From: Actinopolyspora saharensis
Lineage (GTDB): Bacteria > Actinomycetota > Actinomycetes > Mycobacteriales > Pseudonocardiaceae
NCBI RefSeq assembly: GCF_900100925.1
Contig: NZ_FNKO01000002.1
Span: 496,001-560,000 of the forward strand
Reading direction: 5' to 3'
Length of the DNA stretch: 64,000 nt
Positions within the stretch are counted from its first letter, which is position 1. Each line of letters opens with the position of its first letter. Below are positions 10,338 to 21,054 of the stretch, piece by piece. The notes under the pieces are model-generated. The model ran no database searches. It worked only from the letters and a program-made list of their open reading frames with translations, and was not told the DNA's origin. The translations under genes were made by a program, and so were the position numbers.

Positions 10338-11999
10338 CTACATCTGTTCGGGGGCACTGACGCCGAGCAGGGACAAACCGTTGGCGAGCACCTGGCGGGT
10401 CGCCTCGCACAGCTGCAACCTGGCGATCGTCAACGGGCCGGCCCGGTCGTCACCGGGCTGCAGCACGCGGCAGGAGTCGTAGAACCGGTGGTAGGCGCTG
10501 GCCAGCTCCTCCAGGTAGCGGGCGACGCGGTGCGGCTCCCGCAGTTCGGCCGCCGAGTGCACGACCCGGGGGAACTCCCCGAGCGTGCGGATCAGGTCAC
10601 CCTCCCTGTCGTGCGCGAGCAACCCCAGGTCGGCCTCGGTGACGCTTCCCCGGTCGATTCCGAGCGAAACGGCGTTGCGCTGCAGGGAGGACAACCGGGC
10701 GTGCGCGTACTGCACGTAGAAGACCGGGTTGTCGTTGGTGTGCTTGCTGATCAGGTCGAGGTCGATGTCCACGGGGGAGTCGACCGAGGAGCGGATCAGC
10801 GAGTAGCGCGCCGCGTCGACGCCCACGGCCTCGACCAGGTCCTCCAGGGTCACCACGGTACCAGCGCGCTTGCTCATGCGGACCGGTTCGCCCTCGCGCA
10901 CGAGGTTGACCAGTTGACCGATCAGCACCTCCACCGAGTCCGGGTCGTCGCCCATCGCGGCGGCAGCGGCCTTCAACCGCGAGATGTAGCCGTGGTGGTC
11001 GGCTCCGAGCATGTACAGGCACAGCTCGAAGCCGCGGTCGCGCTTGTCCCTCAGGTAGGCGACGTCGCCGGCGATGTAGGCCGGGGCGCCGTCGCTCTTG
11101 ATGACGACCCTGTCCTTGTCGTCGCCGAACTCGGAGGAGCGCAGCCACCAGGCGCCCTCGGCCTCGTAGAGGTTGCCCGACTCCTTCACCCGTTCCAGGG
11201 CCTCGGTGACCGCGCCGGAGTTGTGCAGCGAGTCCTCGTGGAAGAAGACGTCGAAGTCGGTGCGGAACTCGTGCAGGCTGCGCTTGATCTCGTCGAACAT
11301 CAGCCCCACGCCGGTGCGGCGGAACACCTCGTCGCGCTCGGCGTCGGGGAGCTCGAGCACGCCGGGTTCGCGGCGGACGACCTCGGAGGCGATCTCACCG
11401 ATGTAGGCCCCGCCGTAGCCGTCCTCGGGAGTTTCCTCGCCCTTGGCCGCGGCCACCAGCGATTTCACGAACCGGTCGATCTGCGCGCCCGCGTCGTTGA
11501 AGTAGTACTCCCTGGTGACCTCGGCCCCCTGGGCCTGCAGCACGCGCCCGAGGGCGTCGCCCGCGGCGGCCCACCGGCTCCCGCCGAGGTGGATCGGTCC
11601 GGTGGGGTTGGCCGAGACGAACTCGAGGTTCACCCGCAGGCCCTGGTAGAGGTCCCCGGAACCGAAGCTCTCGGCCTTGGTGAGCACGTCCCGGACGATG
11701 GCGCCCTGCGCGTCCGCTGCCAGCCGCAGGTTCAGGAAGCCGGGCCCGGCCACCTCGGCCGAGTCGATCTCCTCGCGCTGCGCGAGCGATTCGGCCAGCC
11801 ACCCGGCCAGTTCGCGCGGCGCCACTCCGGCTCGCTTCCCGACCTGCATCGCCAGGTTGGTGGCGTAGTCGCCGTGCTCCGGGTTGCGGGGTCGCTCGAC
11901 CGTGACGTTCTCCGGCAGCACCGAGGTGTCCACCCCTCGGGCGGACAGCACGTCTACGGCGGTCGTTCGGACGAGTTCGGCAAGCGCTGCTGGTGTCAC
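10338..11999 (-). CDS. argS: Arginyl-tRNA synthetase
   Basis: Class I aminoacyl-tRNA synthetase charging tRNA-Arg. 553 aa from the GTG encoding [17 protein letters not shown]-type motif in [17 protein letters not shown]-type motif [10 protein letters not shown], and a C-terminal anticodon-binding domain ending in [15 protein letters not shown] residues. A longer start (12065) would add 22 residues unlike the family. No Shine-Dalgarno is present before the GTG, but a -10-like TAGACT ends 7 nt before it, so a leaderless mRNA is plausible. First gene of the lys/thr operon; a tRNA-Arg gene lies divergently 330 bp upstream. Confidence 0.95.
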   Translation of the reverse strand: MTPAALAELVRTTAVDVLSARGVDTSVLPENVTVERPRNPEHGDYATNLAMQVGKRAGVAPRELAGWLAESLAQREEIDSAEVAGPGFLNLRLAADAQGAIVRDVLTKAESFGSGDLYQGLRVNLEFVSANPTGPIHLGGSRWAAAGDALGRVLQAQGAEVTREYYFNDAGAQIDRFVKSLVAAAKGEETPEDGYGGAYIGEIASEVVRREPGVLELPDAERDEVFRRTGVGLMFDEIKRSLHEFRTDFDVFFHEDSLHNSGAVTEALERVKESGNLYEAEGAWWLRSSEFGDDKDRVVIKSDGAPAYIAGDVAYLRDKRDRGFELCLYMLGADHHGYISRLKAAAAAMGDDPDSVEVLIGQLVNLVREGEPVRMSKRAGTVVTLEDLVEAVGVDAARYSLIRSSVDSPVDIDLDLISKHTNDNPVFYVQYAHARLSSLQRNAVSLGIDRGSVTEADLGLLAHDREGDLIRTLGEFPRVVHSAAELREPHRVARYLEELASAYHRFYDSCRVLQPGDDRAGPLTIARLQLCEATRQVLANGLSLLGVSAPEQM

Positions 12000-12045
12000 C
12001 CGATGAAGTCTAAAAAAGCAATGTCGCTGGTTATCCAGCGGGTAC
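12000..12045 (-). promoter_or_regulatory. argS promoter region with palindrome
   Basis: Read on the minus strand, TAGACT precedes the argS GTG by 7 nt (candidate -10 of a leaderless transcript). Just upstream, 12025-12040 is an inverted repeat CGCTGG-TTAT-CCAGCG that would overlap the polymerase binding site. No good -35 is visible. Operator or RNA-start role is inference. Confidence 0.4.
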
Positions 12046-12329
12046 CGCACAGCGAACTCGCGCACTCCCCGCTGCCGGAACGAATCCCAGAATCCGAGAA
12101 AGCATTCATTCTTTCCTCGTGAACACCGGGGAAACGATTCCTGACGCCCCAGCCCTTCAGCGCCCGGGCCGCGGCGCTCCCACCTCCGGACAGCGCGCCC
12201 AGCAGGAGGTCAGCCCCGCGCACCCCGCCCCCGGCGCACACCGCGATCACCCCCGCCGCACACCCCGGGCGAGGCGTGGGTTAGGCTGTAGTCAGTTCAA
12301 CCGCAGAGCGGGAGAACAACAAGCGAAGA

Positions 12330-12402
12330 GCCCTCGTAGCTCAGTGGATAGAGCACCGCCCTCCGGAGGCGGGTGTCGCAGGTTCGAGTCCTGCCGAGGG
12401 CA
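12330..12402 (+). tRNA. tRNA-Arg (anticodon CCG)
   Basis: 73-nt cloverleaf: acceptor stem GCCCTCG / CGAGGGC, D-arm GCTCAGTGGATAGAGC, anticodon stem CCGCC/GGCGG with loop CTCCGGA (anticodon CCG, 12363-12365, decoding CGG), T-arm GCAGG-TTCGAGT-CCTGC, discriminator A. The CCA end is not fully encoded. Lies on the strand opposite argS. Confidence 0.96.
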
Positions 12403-12646
12403 CCGAAGAACTCACGCTCCTCGGGACTGCGGGCGACCCTCGTTCACCTGTCTCGTCCCAGTACGTCGCGGTGCCTCTCGTCCGCGGGAGCGGCCCCCGC
12501 AGGCGTGCCGCCGAGCCGCGAGTCGCAGGACTCAGCGGCGCCCTTGCCCGTTCCGGGTGAGCACTTGGTGTCGTGACCGCGGAGCGATCGCCTCCCCGGC
12601 GAGCCCCTCCGTCACGAGCGCCCCGTCCGTTGCGAATCCTCCGGCA

Positions 12647-13303
12647 CTACCCCCGCGGCGTGCCGTCCCAGCTCCAGGTGGCGAGCCGAGGGTGTCCGGG
12701 GAGTTCGGTGCGTCCCGTTGCCCACAGCAAGGTGCTCCACGGGTCCGCGTCCCCCGGTGCGTGCGGAAAAAGCCGGATGAGTGCTCGCGAGCACGGGGCG
12801 GCGGGCGGGGTCCAGGAGAGCCCGAGACCGCGAGCCAGGTCATGCGTGTGCACCAGGGTCTCCACGATGCCCATCGCGGCGAATCCCTCGGGATCCGAGA
12901 CACCGAAGACGTGGTAGGCGCGGGTCTGCGGAGAGGTCGTGCGCACCATGGCGACGAGCAGCGCCCCGCTCGCCTCCAGCGTCCGCAGCAGGCCGGCGGG
13001 CCCCGCCGTCCGGTCCGCGTGAATCGCGTTCTCCGGGCCGCCGGGGCGGCGGCTCTCCCACACGAAGGGCACCTTGCCGTCCCGGGGTGGTGTCCTGGGG
13101 CCCAGTTGGACGGCGTACGCGAACAGGTCGTCACTGAGGTGCTCGACGGTCTCCCAGCAGTCCCACTCCAGGGAACCCGCCTTGTTCCCCCAGTCCTCCG
13201 AATCCGCTTCGCTCAGGACGTCCACGGCGAGTTCCAGGGCGATATCGAGGTCGTCCGCTGCGCCGGAGGACGAGGACGAGCGACTCTCGGATGATCGGGA
13301 CAT
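12647..13303 (-). CDS. Maleylpyruvate-isomerase/DinB family, mycothiol-dependent-type protein
   Basis: 218-aa member of the actinobacterial MDMPI family (four-helix metal-binding domain that uses mycothiol in characterised members). The N-terminal helix carries the family histidine in CWETVEHLSDDLF, and a second conserved region reads GIVETLVHTHDLARGLGL. A serine-rich start (SRSSESRSSSSS) precedes the domain. The ATG has no ribosome-binding site; TACGGT stands 6 nt upstream, compatible with leaderless initiation. Monocistronic; the true substrate cannot be told from the sequence. Confidence 0.8.
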   Translation of the reverse strand: MSRSSESRSSSSSGAADDLDIALELAVDVLSEADSEDWGNKAGSLEWDCWETVEHLSDDLFAYAVQLGPRTPPRDGKVPFVWESRRPGGPENAIHADRTAGPAGLLRTLEASGALLVAMVRTTSPQTRAYHVFGVSDPEGFAAMGIVETLVHTHDLARGLGLSWTPPAAPCSRALIRLFPHAPGDADPWSTLLWATGRTELPGHPRLATWSWDGTPRG

Positions 13304-13759
13304 GGCAGGACCGTACAGCCGGCAGCTCGACCCCGCCATCCCCGTGATGGCGGAGCCCGATGCTCCGGCGAACCCGCACCGGCACGGGACCGACCGGGTG
13401 AGACCCTCCGGACCCACGTGCGAATCACCCGATCCGGCGTTCCCACAACTGCCCCGGTGAGTTCGCGGATTCCTCGATGACCCGCCAAACGAGCACCCGG
13501 CACCAGAAGTCGGCGACCACGGCGGGGCTCGACGACGACGTCGATGACCGGGACGGCGATGCGGCTCGACGTGCGCGGAGTACCACCCGCTCGGGAGAAC
13601 CACTCAAGGCAGCAGCGCACCACGACGGGCGGAAGGGCCGAAGCCGTCACCGCGTCGTCGGTCGTCCGCCGGCTTCGAGGTCCGACGAGTCGGCGCCTGA
13701 AGGCTTCGGCACCTGGGCACTCCCCCGGAACACGGACTCCGACCTCCCGCTCCGCGGAG
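13304..13759. other. Intergenic region, nothing assigned
   Basis: 456 nt between cynS and the isomerase-family gene. Short open frames exist on both strands but none has a ribosome-binding site, a family motif or a plausible partner; I see no repeat or strong hairpin here. Confidence 0.5.
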
Positions 13760-14200
13760 TCACCACTTGTAGGGCAGGAACTTGCCGTCGAGCACGATCC
13801 GAACGCGCGGGCCCTCCGCGGTCTCCTCCCGCTGGACGTCGAGGTTGAACGTGATCGCGCTCATGATCCCGTCACCGAAGTCCTCGTTGATCAGTTCCTT
13901 GATGGTGGTGCCGTACACCTGGAGCGCCTCGTAGATGCGATAGATCGTCGGATCCGTCGGCGGGACCGAATCCAGCGAACCGCGGTGGGGGATCTCCGTG
14001 AGCACCGGAACCACTTCTTCGGGGAGCTCGAGCAGTTCCCCGAGCTGCTCGGCCTGCCCGGCCTCCAGCGGATGCTGCCCGAGCATCGCCGCGGTCAGCC
14101 AGGCCCTGTCCACTCCCATGCGCTCGGCCAGCTCGGTGTACCCGAACCCCTTCTTCCGCTTGGCCTCGTGAAGCCGCTCCGTGGCCTCCGACCTGTTCAT
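13760..14200 (-). CDS. cynS: Cyanate hydratase (cyanase)
   Basis: Converts cyanate and bicarbonate to CO2 and carbamate (then ammonia). 146 aa: an N-terminal helix-turn-helix-like domain (TELAERMGVDRAWLTAAMLG) and the C-terminal catalytic domain. The catalytic triad Arg88, Glu91 and Ser114 (TIYRIYEAL, DGIMSAI) has exactly the spacing of E. coli Arg96/Glu99/Ser122. Ends FLPYKW as in the family. Stands alone: no carbonic anhydrase or cynR beside it, but the urease operon lies 2.5 kb away; cyanate arises from urea or carbamoyl phosphate. Confidence 0.96.
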   Translation of the reverse strand: MNRSEATERLHEAKRKKGFGYTELAERMGVDRAWLTAAMLGQHPLEAGQAEQLGELLELPEEVVPVLTEIPHRGSLDSVPPTDPTIYRIYEALQVYGTTIKELINEDFGDGIMSAITFNLDVQREETAEGPRVRIVLDGKFLPYKW

Positions 14201-14436
14201 CGACCGCCCCTCTCCTCGTCGACCGTTCTCGTTCCCGGGTGTTCCGCACTCGTGGGGCTACCCGTGAACGGGAGGATCGACACCGGACGCCGCCCGCGTT
14301 CCCGGGAGGAACGGGCGCCCCTTCCGCAGATCTCCGATAGCCCCTGCCCCGCTGCAGCGAGCGCACCCACGCGCCGCCCCGACGAGGACGTCGACCCGGG
14401 TGCCGAATCACCCGATCCGGGGTCCCCTGTTCCCGC

Positions 14437-16512
14437 TCACTCCTCGGGTGATGACAACGAACCCGTGGTCAGCAGCTCCCTCAGCTCGGAGGAGGAGACA
14501 GCACGGGAGAACAACCAGCCCTGGTAGGTCCGCACCCCCATGCCACGCAGTGCCTCGAACTGCTCGACGGTTTCCACTCCCTCGGCGGTGCAGGTGCAGC
14601 CGAGCGCCTCGGCGAGGTCCGCGATGGCCTTGACCACGGAGAATCCGGAAGAATCCGCGATCTCCGCCACAAAGCTCCGGTCGATCTTGATGACCCCGAT
14701 GGGGAACTCCTTGAGCCGGTCCAGGGAGGAGTAGCCCGTGCCGAAGTCGTCCAGCGCGAACCGCGCCCCGTTCCCCGTCACTTCGTGCATCGCCTCGGCG
14801 CCCCGATCCGCGATGTTGATCAGTGAGGTCTCCACCAGCTCGATGACGACGCGTTCCCAGCCGACCCCGGTCTCCGCGACCGCGGCTCCGAGCACCTCCA
14901 CGAAATCACGGTCCGCCGGGGAGAGCTCCCCCAGGTTGAACGTGACCACGGGCCTTCCGTCCTCCCCCACGGGCCAGGTCGCCGCGTCGCGCATCGCCAA
15001 GCGCAGCACGCAGAGATCCAGCTCGCGCAGCAGGTCTCCCCGGGCGGCCACGGGCAGGAAGCGGCCCGGCAGGAGCAGACCGAGTTCGGGGTGGTCCCAG
15101 CGCACCAGCGCCTCTGCCGCGAGGATCCTCCCGGTGTCGTCCAGGATCGGCTGGTAGTGCAGGGTCAGTTCCTCGGCCTCGATTGCCGAGCGCAGTTCGC
15201 TCTCCAGCTGGAGCTGGCGGTCCATCGAGGTGATGAGCTCGGGGTCGGCTACCGCTATCCGGTCCTTCCCGCCCGACTTCGCGTTCATCACCGCCGCGCT
15301 CGCTGAGCGCAGCAGGTCCTCGACGGTGGTGTTGTCCTCCGCGACGGCAGCCCCCACCGAGGCCGATAGCTGGATCGGCGGGTGTCCGCGCAGGTAGACG
15401 GGTCTGTGGAACAGCTCGAGCACGAACGTGGCCATCTGGTCGGCACCACCCGCGGCGACGACGTCGGGACACACGATCAGGTACTCGTCCGCCGCCATCC
15501 GGCCGACCAGCCATTCCTCGGGCAGATCGTTGCGCAGCCGCTTGGCCATCTCGACGAGGAGATCGTCCCCGGCCTTCAACCCGAGGGACTCGTTGATCCG
15601 GCGGAAGTTCGTGATGTCGCAGTAGAGCATCGCGAACCCGTCCATATCGGCATCGGCCAGCCACTGGGTGACCGCGCTCCGGTTCGGCAGCCCCGTCAGC
15701 TCATCGTGCGTCGCCCAGTAACGCCACTCCTCGATCGTCCGGTGACGTTCGGTGACGTCCTGGAAGATCACCAACCAGAACTCCTCCCCGTCGGAACGCA
15801 CCGACTTGGCCGCGTGCAGCTCGCAGATGACCCGCGTGCCGTCCGCACGGCTCAGCGGCCACTCCTGGACCCCTTCCCGCTCCGGGGAATCCCCTCCTCG
15901 GAAGCTCTCCCGCAGCCTCTCCCTTCCCGGGGTGTCCGGAGGGACCATGTTCGTCAGGTGCGTACCGCGCATCTCGGCCGGCTCGTAACCGAGCAGCTCG
16001 CACAGCGCGTGGTTGGTATCGAGCGCGTAGCCGTACCGGTCGAACACACCTATGCCCACCGGGGCGATGCCGAACAGGTCGCGGAACTGCCGCAACGAGC
16101 TCTCCAGCCGGGAGTGCAGTTCCGTGTCGTCCCTGGTGACCCGCACGAAGCCGCGCAGCTCTCCGTCGCTGGACCACAGCGCGGTGGTGACCACGTTGGC
16201 CCAGAACCGGGTTCCGTCCTTGCGAACCCTCCAGCCCTCGTCGACGCAGCTTCCCCGCCGCACGGCCTTGTCGAGCAGCTCCCGCGGTTCCCCCGCGGCC
16301 ACCTGCTCGGCCGTGTAGAAGGCCGCGATGTTCTCGCCGACCACCTCCGCGGCGGAAGCCCCCGTCATCCGCTCGGCACCGGGGTTCCAGCTCGAAACCA
16401 CTCCGTCCGGGTCGAGGGTGTAGACGGCGTAGTCCTCCAACGAGGAGGCGAGTTTTCCGACGATCCCCTCCCCGTCAGCCCGAATCCCACGTCGCTCCTG
16501 CGCACCGCTCAT
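14437..16512 (-). CDS. PAS-PAS-GGDEF-EAL c-di-GMP signalling protein
   Basis: 691-aa cytosolic sensor: two PAS domains (about 15-135 and 140-265), a GGDEF domain (about 275-430) and an EAL domain (about 445-685). The GGDEF signature is degenerate (MAADEY instead of GGDEF), so cyclase activity is unlikely. The EAL site looks intact: AAEALVRWDHP, DDFGTGYSSL, KIDRSFV and the terminal GVRTYQGWLFS. Most likely a c-di-GMP phosphodiesterase modulated by the PAS and degenerate GGDEF modules; no membrane segments. ATG with GCAGG close upstream. Single gene between ureD and cynS. Confidence 0.93.
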   Translation of the reverse strand: MSGAQERRGIRADGEGIVGKLASSLEDYAVYTLDPDGVVSSWNPGAERMTGASAAEVVGENIAAFYTAEQVAAGEPRELLDKAVRRGSCVDEGWRVRKDGTRFWANVVTTALWSSDGELRGFVRVTRDDTELHSRLESSLRQFRDLFGIAPVGIGVFDRYGYALDTNHALCELLGYEPAEMRGTHLTNMVPPDTPGRERLRESFRGGDSPEREGVQEWPLSRADGTRVICELHAAKSVRSDGEEFWLVIFQDVTERHRTIEEWRYWATHDELTGLPNRSAVTQWLADADMDGFAMLYCDITNFRRINESLGLKAGDDLLVEMAKRLRNDLPEEWLVGRMAADEYLIVCPDVVAAGGADQMATFVLELFHRPVYLRGHPPIQLSASVGAAVAEDNTTVEDLLRSASAAVMNAKSGGKDRIAVADPELITSMDRQLQLESELRSAIEAEELTLHYQPILDDTGRILAAEALVRWDHPELGLLLPGRFLPVAARGDLLRELDLCVLRLAMRDAATWPVGEDGRPVVTFNLGELSPADRDFVEVLGAAVAETGVGWERVVIELVETSLINIADRGAEAMHEVTGNGARFALDDFGTGYSSLDRLKEFPIGVIKIDRSFVAEIADSSGFSVVKAIADLAEALGCTCTAEGVETVEQFEALRGMGVRTYQGWLFSRAVSSSELRELLTTGSLSSPEE

Positions 16513-16723
16513 GTACCTGCCCCGGTTACAGAGTCGCGATCGGCTCGTTTCCGGCCGACTCCCCTTCCGAAGCGGTGGTCCCCACGCCCGGCCGACGGGC
16601 TCGACCGGACATCCGCTCCCGGTCAAGTGTCTGCCACTGCCACGATCCGCGCACGGCGCGCCCGCCCCCCTTCCCGGTGCGGCTCGACGCCCCGGTCGCG
16701 AGGGTCCCCGCGGACCGGCGTAC

Positions 16724-17482
16724 TCACCGCTCGGTGAACTCGGCTCCGGCCGGATGCGCGGCGCGCGCACGCTCCAGGCAACGCCCAGCCGTGATCGTGT
16801 CCCCGGTGAGCACGGTGGTCAGCGCCCCGCCGGAAGCCAGCGGCACCAACGTCCAATCCCGCTCCGAGACGGGTGCTTCCGGATCGCGGTCCCACACCAC
16901 GGCTTCGGTCGCCAGCACCCGCGCTCCGCCGAGATACCCGTGGCTGGCGCCGAGCGCGGGATCGCCGACGTCGAGGCCGTTGCGCAGCAGTCTGCGCCCG
17001 CCGCGCTCCAGCTCGAGATCGGTGCGCAGCTGCCCCGGCTGCTCACCGGTCCTTCCGAGGACGAGGGTCTCGAGGCAACGCACCCTGGCGTGCTCCTCCA
17101 GCCGAACCGACAGCTCGGCGCGGTGCGCGGCCCGCTCGGTCACCACGGTGGGCTCGGGGAGGTACTCGACGGTCCCGCCCTCGGCCACCTCGATCCGGAT
17201 GGAGCTGCGACTGCCCCCGGGGCCGTGCCCCGGCAGGGCGAGAGTCGCCGCGATACCGCGCAACGAGAGTCGGGCCCCCGGCGCGACGCTCACGTGCAGT
17301 GCGAGGTCGTCACCTCCCAGCGGCGAGCTCGCCGAGCCCACCAGGTGAACCACGGCCCGCCGACTCGTTCCGCTCGTCCGGCGGCGCGGGACGAGGGTCA
17401 GCGGCGCCTGCGAACGGAGTTCGCGCACCACCGAATCCCCGCGCGCGTCCCGCTCGACGACCAGCCGGGCCCGCGACCTCAC
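16724..17482 (-). CDS. ureD: Urease accessory protein UreD
   Basis: Scaffold that binds apo-urease and recruits UreF/UreG for nickel insertion. 252 aa starting at a GTG overlapping the ureG stop (GTGA). Family landmarks include [20 protein letters not shown], a beta-rich core, and [20 protein letters not shown]. Last gene of the ureABCFGD operon. Confidence 0.93.
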   Translation of the reverse strand: MRSRARLVVERDARGDSVVRELRSQAPLTLVPRRRTSGTSRRAVVHLVGSASSPLGGDDLALHVSVAPGARLSLRGIAATLALPGHGPGGSRSSIRIEVAEGGTVEYLPEPTVVTERAAHRAELSVRLEEHARVRCLETLVLGRTGEQPGQLRTDLELERGGRRLLRNGLDVGDPALGASHGYLGGARVLATEAVVWDRDPEAPVSERDWTLVPLASGGALTTVLTGDTITAGRCLERARAAHPAGAEFTER

Positions 17483-18213
17483 TTCCCGGCCGGTTCGGTC
17501 GACGACCAAGCGGCCACCTGGTCCCGCACCCAGGTCGCCGTCCGCGCGGCGGTGGGGTCGTCCGTCAGGGACTGGGTGATCACCGCCAGCTCGCCGCGCA
17601 TCCGCCGCGCGTCGGAGCACATCACGTCCATGTCGGCTCCGACCCGCTCGGCCAGGTCCACTTTGTTGATCACCAGCAGGTCCGCGGTGGTCACCCCGGG
17701 CCCGCCCTTGCGGGGGACCTTGTCCCCGCCCGCGACGTCGACCACGAAGATCTGGACGTCGGCCAGCCCCCTGCTGAACACGGCGGTCAGGTTGTCCCCA
17801 CCGCTCTCCACCAGAACCAGGTCCAGCGCGGGGTGCTCGTGCTGGAGCCGCTCCACCGCGTCGAGGTTGGCGGTGATGTCGTCCCTGATCGCGGTGTGCG
17901 GGCAGGCCCCGGTCTGCACCGCCTCCACCCTGCTCGCGTCCAGCACGCCCTCCCGCCGGAGGAAGTCGGCGTCCTCCGTGGTGTAGATGTCGTTGGTGAC
18001 CACGGCCAGTTCCAGCTCGCTCCCGAGCGCGCGGCACAGCGCGGCCGTCAGCGCGGTCTTGCCGCTGCCGACCGGTCCGCCCACACCGATGCGCATCGGA
18101 CGGCCCGCCGCCCCGTCGGAGGCGAACGGGTCCGGTCCGGCCGCCGTCGGGTCGAAGTCGACGGGGTGCCGGTGTTCGTGCTCGTGGTCCTCGTTCCGGT
18201 GTTCAGCTCGCAA
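17479..18213 (-). CDS. ureG: Urease accessory GTPase UreG
   Basis: SIMIBI-class GTPase that drives nickel delivery to urease. P-loop [14 protein letters not shown], the nickel/zinc-binding Cys-Pro-His in [12 protein letters not shown], switch motif VESGGDN and base-recognition NKVD. 244 aa. The first 40 residues form a His/Glu-rich extension (HEHEHRH) that could hold nickel, of interest because no ureE is present. Start overlaps the ureF 3' end by 11 bp. Confidence 0.97.
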   Translation of the reverse strand: MRAEHRNEDHEHEHRHPVDFDPTAAGPDPFASDGAAGRPMRIGVGGPVGSGKTALTAALCRALGSELELAVVTNDIYTTEDADFLRREGVLDASRVEAVQTGACPHTAIRDDITANLDAVERLQHEHPALDLVLVESGGDNLTAVFSRGLADVQIFVVDVAGGDKVPRKGGPGVTTADLLVINKVDLAERVGADMDVMCSDARRMRGELAVITQSLTDDPTAARTATWVRDQVAAWSSTEPAGK

Positions 18214-18946
18214 AGAGTCGCACCTCTTCCTCGTGATGTCGCTGGTGTGCTTGGGCGAGCAGGTCCAGGGCCGGTGCTCCCGTGGACGGGAGGTCCTCCG
18301 GTCGCGAGTCGGCCGTGGACGCGGCTCGCCGCGCGATCAGCTCGGTGTCCCGCTCGAGGGCGACCACCGCTGCGTTGGCCGCGAACGGGTCCAGCCCCAG
18401 CAGCCGCACCGCCGCCGCGGACGGGCCGCTCACGGCCAGGTAGGCCACCACGGCCGCGGCGTCCTTCGGGGTGCCGAGCGAACGAGCTCCCAGCAGCGCG
18501 CCCACCACGGCCGGGTGATGCGGACTGGTGGTGACCGAGAGGAGCTCCTCGAGCTCCGCGCAGGGCCACGCGGCGCGTCCCGCTCGCGCGGTGCCGCGTC
18601 CCTGGGCACGCGAGGAGGTCCGCTGGGCGGGTGACGGTGTGCGGGCGTCGAACTCGACGTCCCAGCGCCGCCAGTACTCCGCCCCCGCACCGCGTTCGGC
18701 CGCGCGGGCCGCCGCGGCCGCGAACGCGGCGGCCTGGCCACCGGCACCGTGCAGCCTGCCGCGCAGGAACTCCCGCAGCTGCCCGGCGTCGGCGACCACC
18801 CCGCGGTGCACCGCCTCCTCCAGACCTCCCGAATGGGCGTGCCCACCTCCCGGCAGGCGGGCGTCGGCCAGCGCGAGCACGGACAGCGATGCGCCCGAGG
18901 TCGCGGCCGCCCCGTCCGGTTCCGGAACCGTCGAGTCCTGCTCCAT
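18203..18946 (-). CDS. ureF: Urease accessory protein UreF
   Basis: All-helical activator that couples UreG GTP hydrolysis to the urease-UreD complex. 247 aa with the typical [23 protein letters not shown] opening region (family SP.G.F.HS.GLE pattern) and a C-terminal LLGLDPF segment. Starts 12 nt after ureC. The C-terminus EEEVRLFAS overlaps ureG. Confidence 0.93.
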   Translation of the reverse strand: MEQDSTVPEPDGAAATSGASLSVLALADARLPGGGHAHSGGLEEAVHRGVVADAGQLREFLRGRLHGAGGQAAAFAAAAARAAERGAGAEYWRRWDVEFDARTPSPAQRTSSRAQGRGTARAGRAAWPCAELEELLSVTTSPHHPAVVGALLGARSLGTPKDAAAVVAYLAVSGPSAAAVRLLGLDPFAANAAVVALERDTELIARRAASTADSRPEDLPSTGAPALDLLAQAHQRHHEEEVRLFAS

Positions 18947-18958
18947 CGCGGCCCCCGC

Positions 18959-20698
18959 TCAGAACAGGAAGTAGCGCTGTGCCATGGGCACCTCGGACAC
19001 CGGCTCGGACTCGATGAGCTCACCGTTCACGCGCACCGCGAAGCTGTCCGGGTCCACCGCGATGTCCGGGGTCGCGTCGTTGAGCCGCATGTCGGCCTTG
19101 GTCACCGATCTGGTGTCGGCCACCGCGACCGGTTCGCTGTTCGGCTCCAACCGTTCGGCCAGCCCGGCTTCCAACGCCTCGGGGGCCACGAACGAGACCG
19201 AACCGGCCGCGGCCGCCCGCCCCGTCGCGCCGAACATCGGACGGGAGAGCACCGGCTGCGGGGTGGGGATGGACGCGTTCGCGTCCCCCATCGCGGCGCG
19301 CACCGCGAAGCCGCCCTTGAGCACCGCGTGCGGCCGGACGCCGAAGAACTTCGGCTCCCAGAGCACGAGATCGGCCAGCTTGCCGACCTCGACCGAGCCG
19401 ACCGAGTCGTGGATGCCGTGCGCCACGGCCGGGTTGATCGTGTACTTGGCCACGTAGCGCCTGGCCCGCAGGTTGTCCGCCCGCCCGTCCCCGGGCAGGG
19501 ACCCCCTGCTCGCCTTCATGGCGTGAGCCGTCTGCCAGGAGCTGGTCACGATCTCCCCGATGCGGCCCATGGCCTGGGCGTCGGAACCGATCATCGAGAT
19601 GGCGCCTATGTCGTGCAGCACGTCCTCGGCGGCGATCGTGGTCGGCCGGATGCGGCTCTCGGCGAAGGCCAGGTCCTCGGGGACCGAGGGATTCAGGTGG
19701 TGGCACACCATCAGCATGTCCAGGTGCTCGTCGATGGTGTTGACCGTGTAGGGCCGCGTGGGGTTGGTCGAGGAGGGCAGGATGTTGGCCTGCCCCGCCA
19801 CCCTGATCACGTCCGGAGCATGTCCGCCGCCTGCCCCCTCCGCGTGGTAGGCGTTGAGGGAGCGGTTGCCCACGGCCCGCAGCGTGGACTCGAGAAAGCC
19901 CGCCTCGTTGAGGGTGTCGGTGTGGATGGCGACCTGGACCCCGCTGCTGTCGGACACGCGCAGGGCCGTGTCGATGGCCGCCGGGGTGCAGCCCCAGTCC
20001 TCGTGCAGCTTGAGCCCACCGGCCCCGGCGCGGAGCTGCTCCCGGAGCGGTTCCTCCGCGGCGGTGTTGCCCTTGCCCAGCAGCAGGATGTTCACCGGCG
20101 AGTCGTCCACGGCCATCAGCATCCGCGCGAGGTTCCACTCGCCGGGGGTGACGGTGGTGGCCTTGGACCCCTCGGCCGGGCCGGTCCCGCCACCGACCAG
20201 GGTGGTCACCCCGGAGGCCAGCGCGGTCTCGATCTCCTGGGGGCAGATGAAGTGCACGTGGCAGTCGATGCCGCCCGCGGTGAGGATCTTGCCGTTGCCC
20301 GCGAGCACCTCGGTGGACGGCCCGATCACCATGCCGGGGTCCACCCCATCGGTGGTGTCCGGGTTGCCGGACTTGCCTATGCCGGTGATCCTGCCGTCCC
20401 GCAGCGCCACGTCGGCTTTGACCACTCCCCAGTGGTCCAGGATCACGGCCCCGGTTATGACCGTGTCGGGAGCTCCCTCGGCGCGCGTGGCCACCGACTG
20501 GCCCATCGATTCGCGGACGACCTTGCCGCCGCCGAACACGGTTTCCTCACCCGAACCGGTGCGTCCCCGGCAGCGGTCCTCGGTCACCTCCAGCAGCAGA
20601 TCGGTGTCGGCCAGCCGGATCCGGTCCCCCGTGGTCGGTCCGAACAGTTCGACGTAGCGCTCGCGGGAAATCCCCGGGTCCTCGGTCTCCTCGCTCAC
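18959..20698 (-). CDS. ureC: Urease subunit alpha
   Basis: Catalytic subunit hydrolysing urea to ammonia and carbamate. 579 aa. Nickel ligands in GGIDCHVHF, carbamylated lysine K230 in [19 protein letters not shown] histidine, and the mobile flap MVCHHLNPS with its cysteine and catalytic histidine. Ends in AQRYFLF, typical for the family. ATGA overlap with the ureB stop. Middle gene of ureABCFGD. Confidence 0.99.
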   Translation of the reverse strand: MSEETEDPGISRERYVELFGPTTGDRIRLADTDLLLEVTEDRCRGRTGSGEETVFGGGKVVRESMGQSVATRAEGAPDTVITGAVILDHWGVVKADVALRDGRITGIGKSGNPDTTDGVDPGMVIGPSTEVLAGNGKILTAGGIDCHVHFICPQEIETALASGVTTLVGGGTGPAEGSKATTVTPGEWNLARMLMAVDDSPVNILLLGKGNTAAEEPLREQLRAGAGGLKLHEDWGCTPAAIDTALRVSDSSGVQVAIHTDTLNEAGFLESTLRAVGNRSLNAYHAEGAGGGHAPDVIRVAGQANILPSSTNPTRPYTVNTIDEHLDMLMVCHHLNPSVPEDLAFAESRIRPTTIAAEDVLHDIGAISMIGSDAQAMGRIGEIVTSSWQTAHAMKASRGSLPGDGRADNLRARRYVAKYTINPAVAHGIHDSVGSVEVGKLADLVLWEPKFFGVRPHAVLKGGFAVRAAMGDANASIPTPQPVLSRPMFGATGRAAAAGSVSFVAPEALEAGLAERLEPNSEPVAVADTRSVTKADMRLNDATPDIAVDPDSFAVRVNGELIESEPVSEVPMAQRYFLF

Positions 20699-21045
20699 TG
20701 CTCGGCCTCCTCCTCGATGGCTCCGGAACGTCCCGCTCGGTCCAGCTCACCCGCGTGCTCGCCGCGCAGCCCCGGCACTTCGCGCCTTCCCGCTATCGGA
20801 ACCAGCCGCACCTCGTGCTCGACACCGGGTTCGAAGCGCACGGCCGTGCCCGCCGGTATGTCCAGTCGATGTCCCCAGGCGGCCCGCCTGTCGAACCGCA
20901 GTCCGGGGTTGACCGCGGCGAAGTGGTAGTGCGAGCCGACCTGCACCGGCCGGTCGGCCTCGTTGAGCACGACCAGCCGAACCCGCTCGCGTCCGGGGTT
21001 CAGCGGAACGCGCTCCTCCCCCGGAATGATCTGTCCTGGGTACAC
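20695..21045 (-). CDS. ureB: Urease subunit beta
   Basis: Small structural urease subunit. 116 aa with the conserved opening [14 protein letters not shown] and the [23 protein letters not shown] core. The last 30 residues are a Glu/Arg-rich tail. Begins 9 nt after ureA and overlaps ureC by four bases. Confidence 0.98.
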   Translation of the reverse strand: MYPGQIIPGEERVPLNPGRERVRLVVLNEADRPVQVGSHYHFAAVNPGLRFDRRAAWGHRLDIPAGTAVRFEPGVEHEVRLVPIAGRREVPGLRGEHAGELDRAGRSGAIEEEAEQ

Positions 21046-21054
21046 TGCGAGCTC

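Noticed and set aside
13425-13607. Possible small or decayed gene on the minus strand (60 codons)
   Set aside because: No recognisable motif, no ribosome-binding site and no similar open frame extension; left as intergenic.
16510-16770. N-terminal extension of the PAS-GGDEF-EAL protein to an ATG at 16770
   Set aside because: The extra 86 residues are Pro/Arg-rich, overlap ureD and look like a frame shadow; the ATG at 16512 starts cleanly before the first PAS domain.
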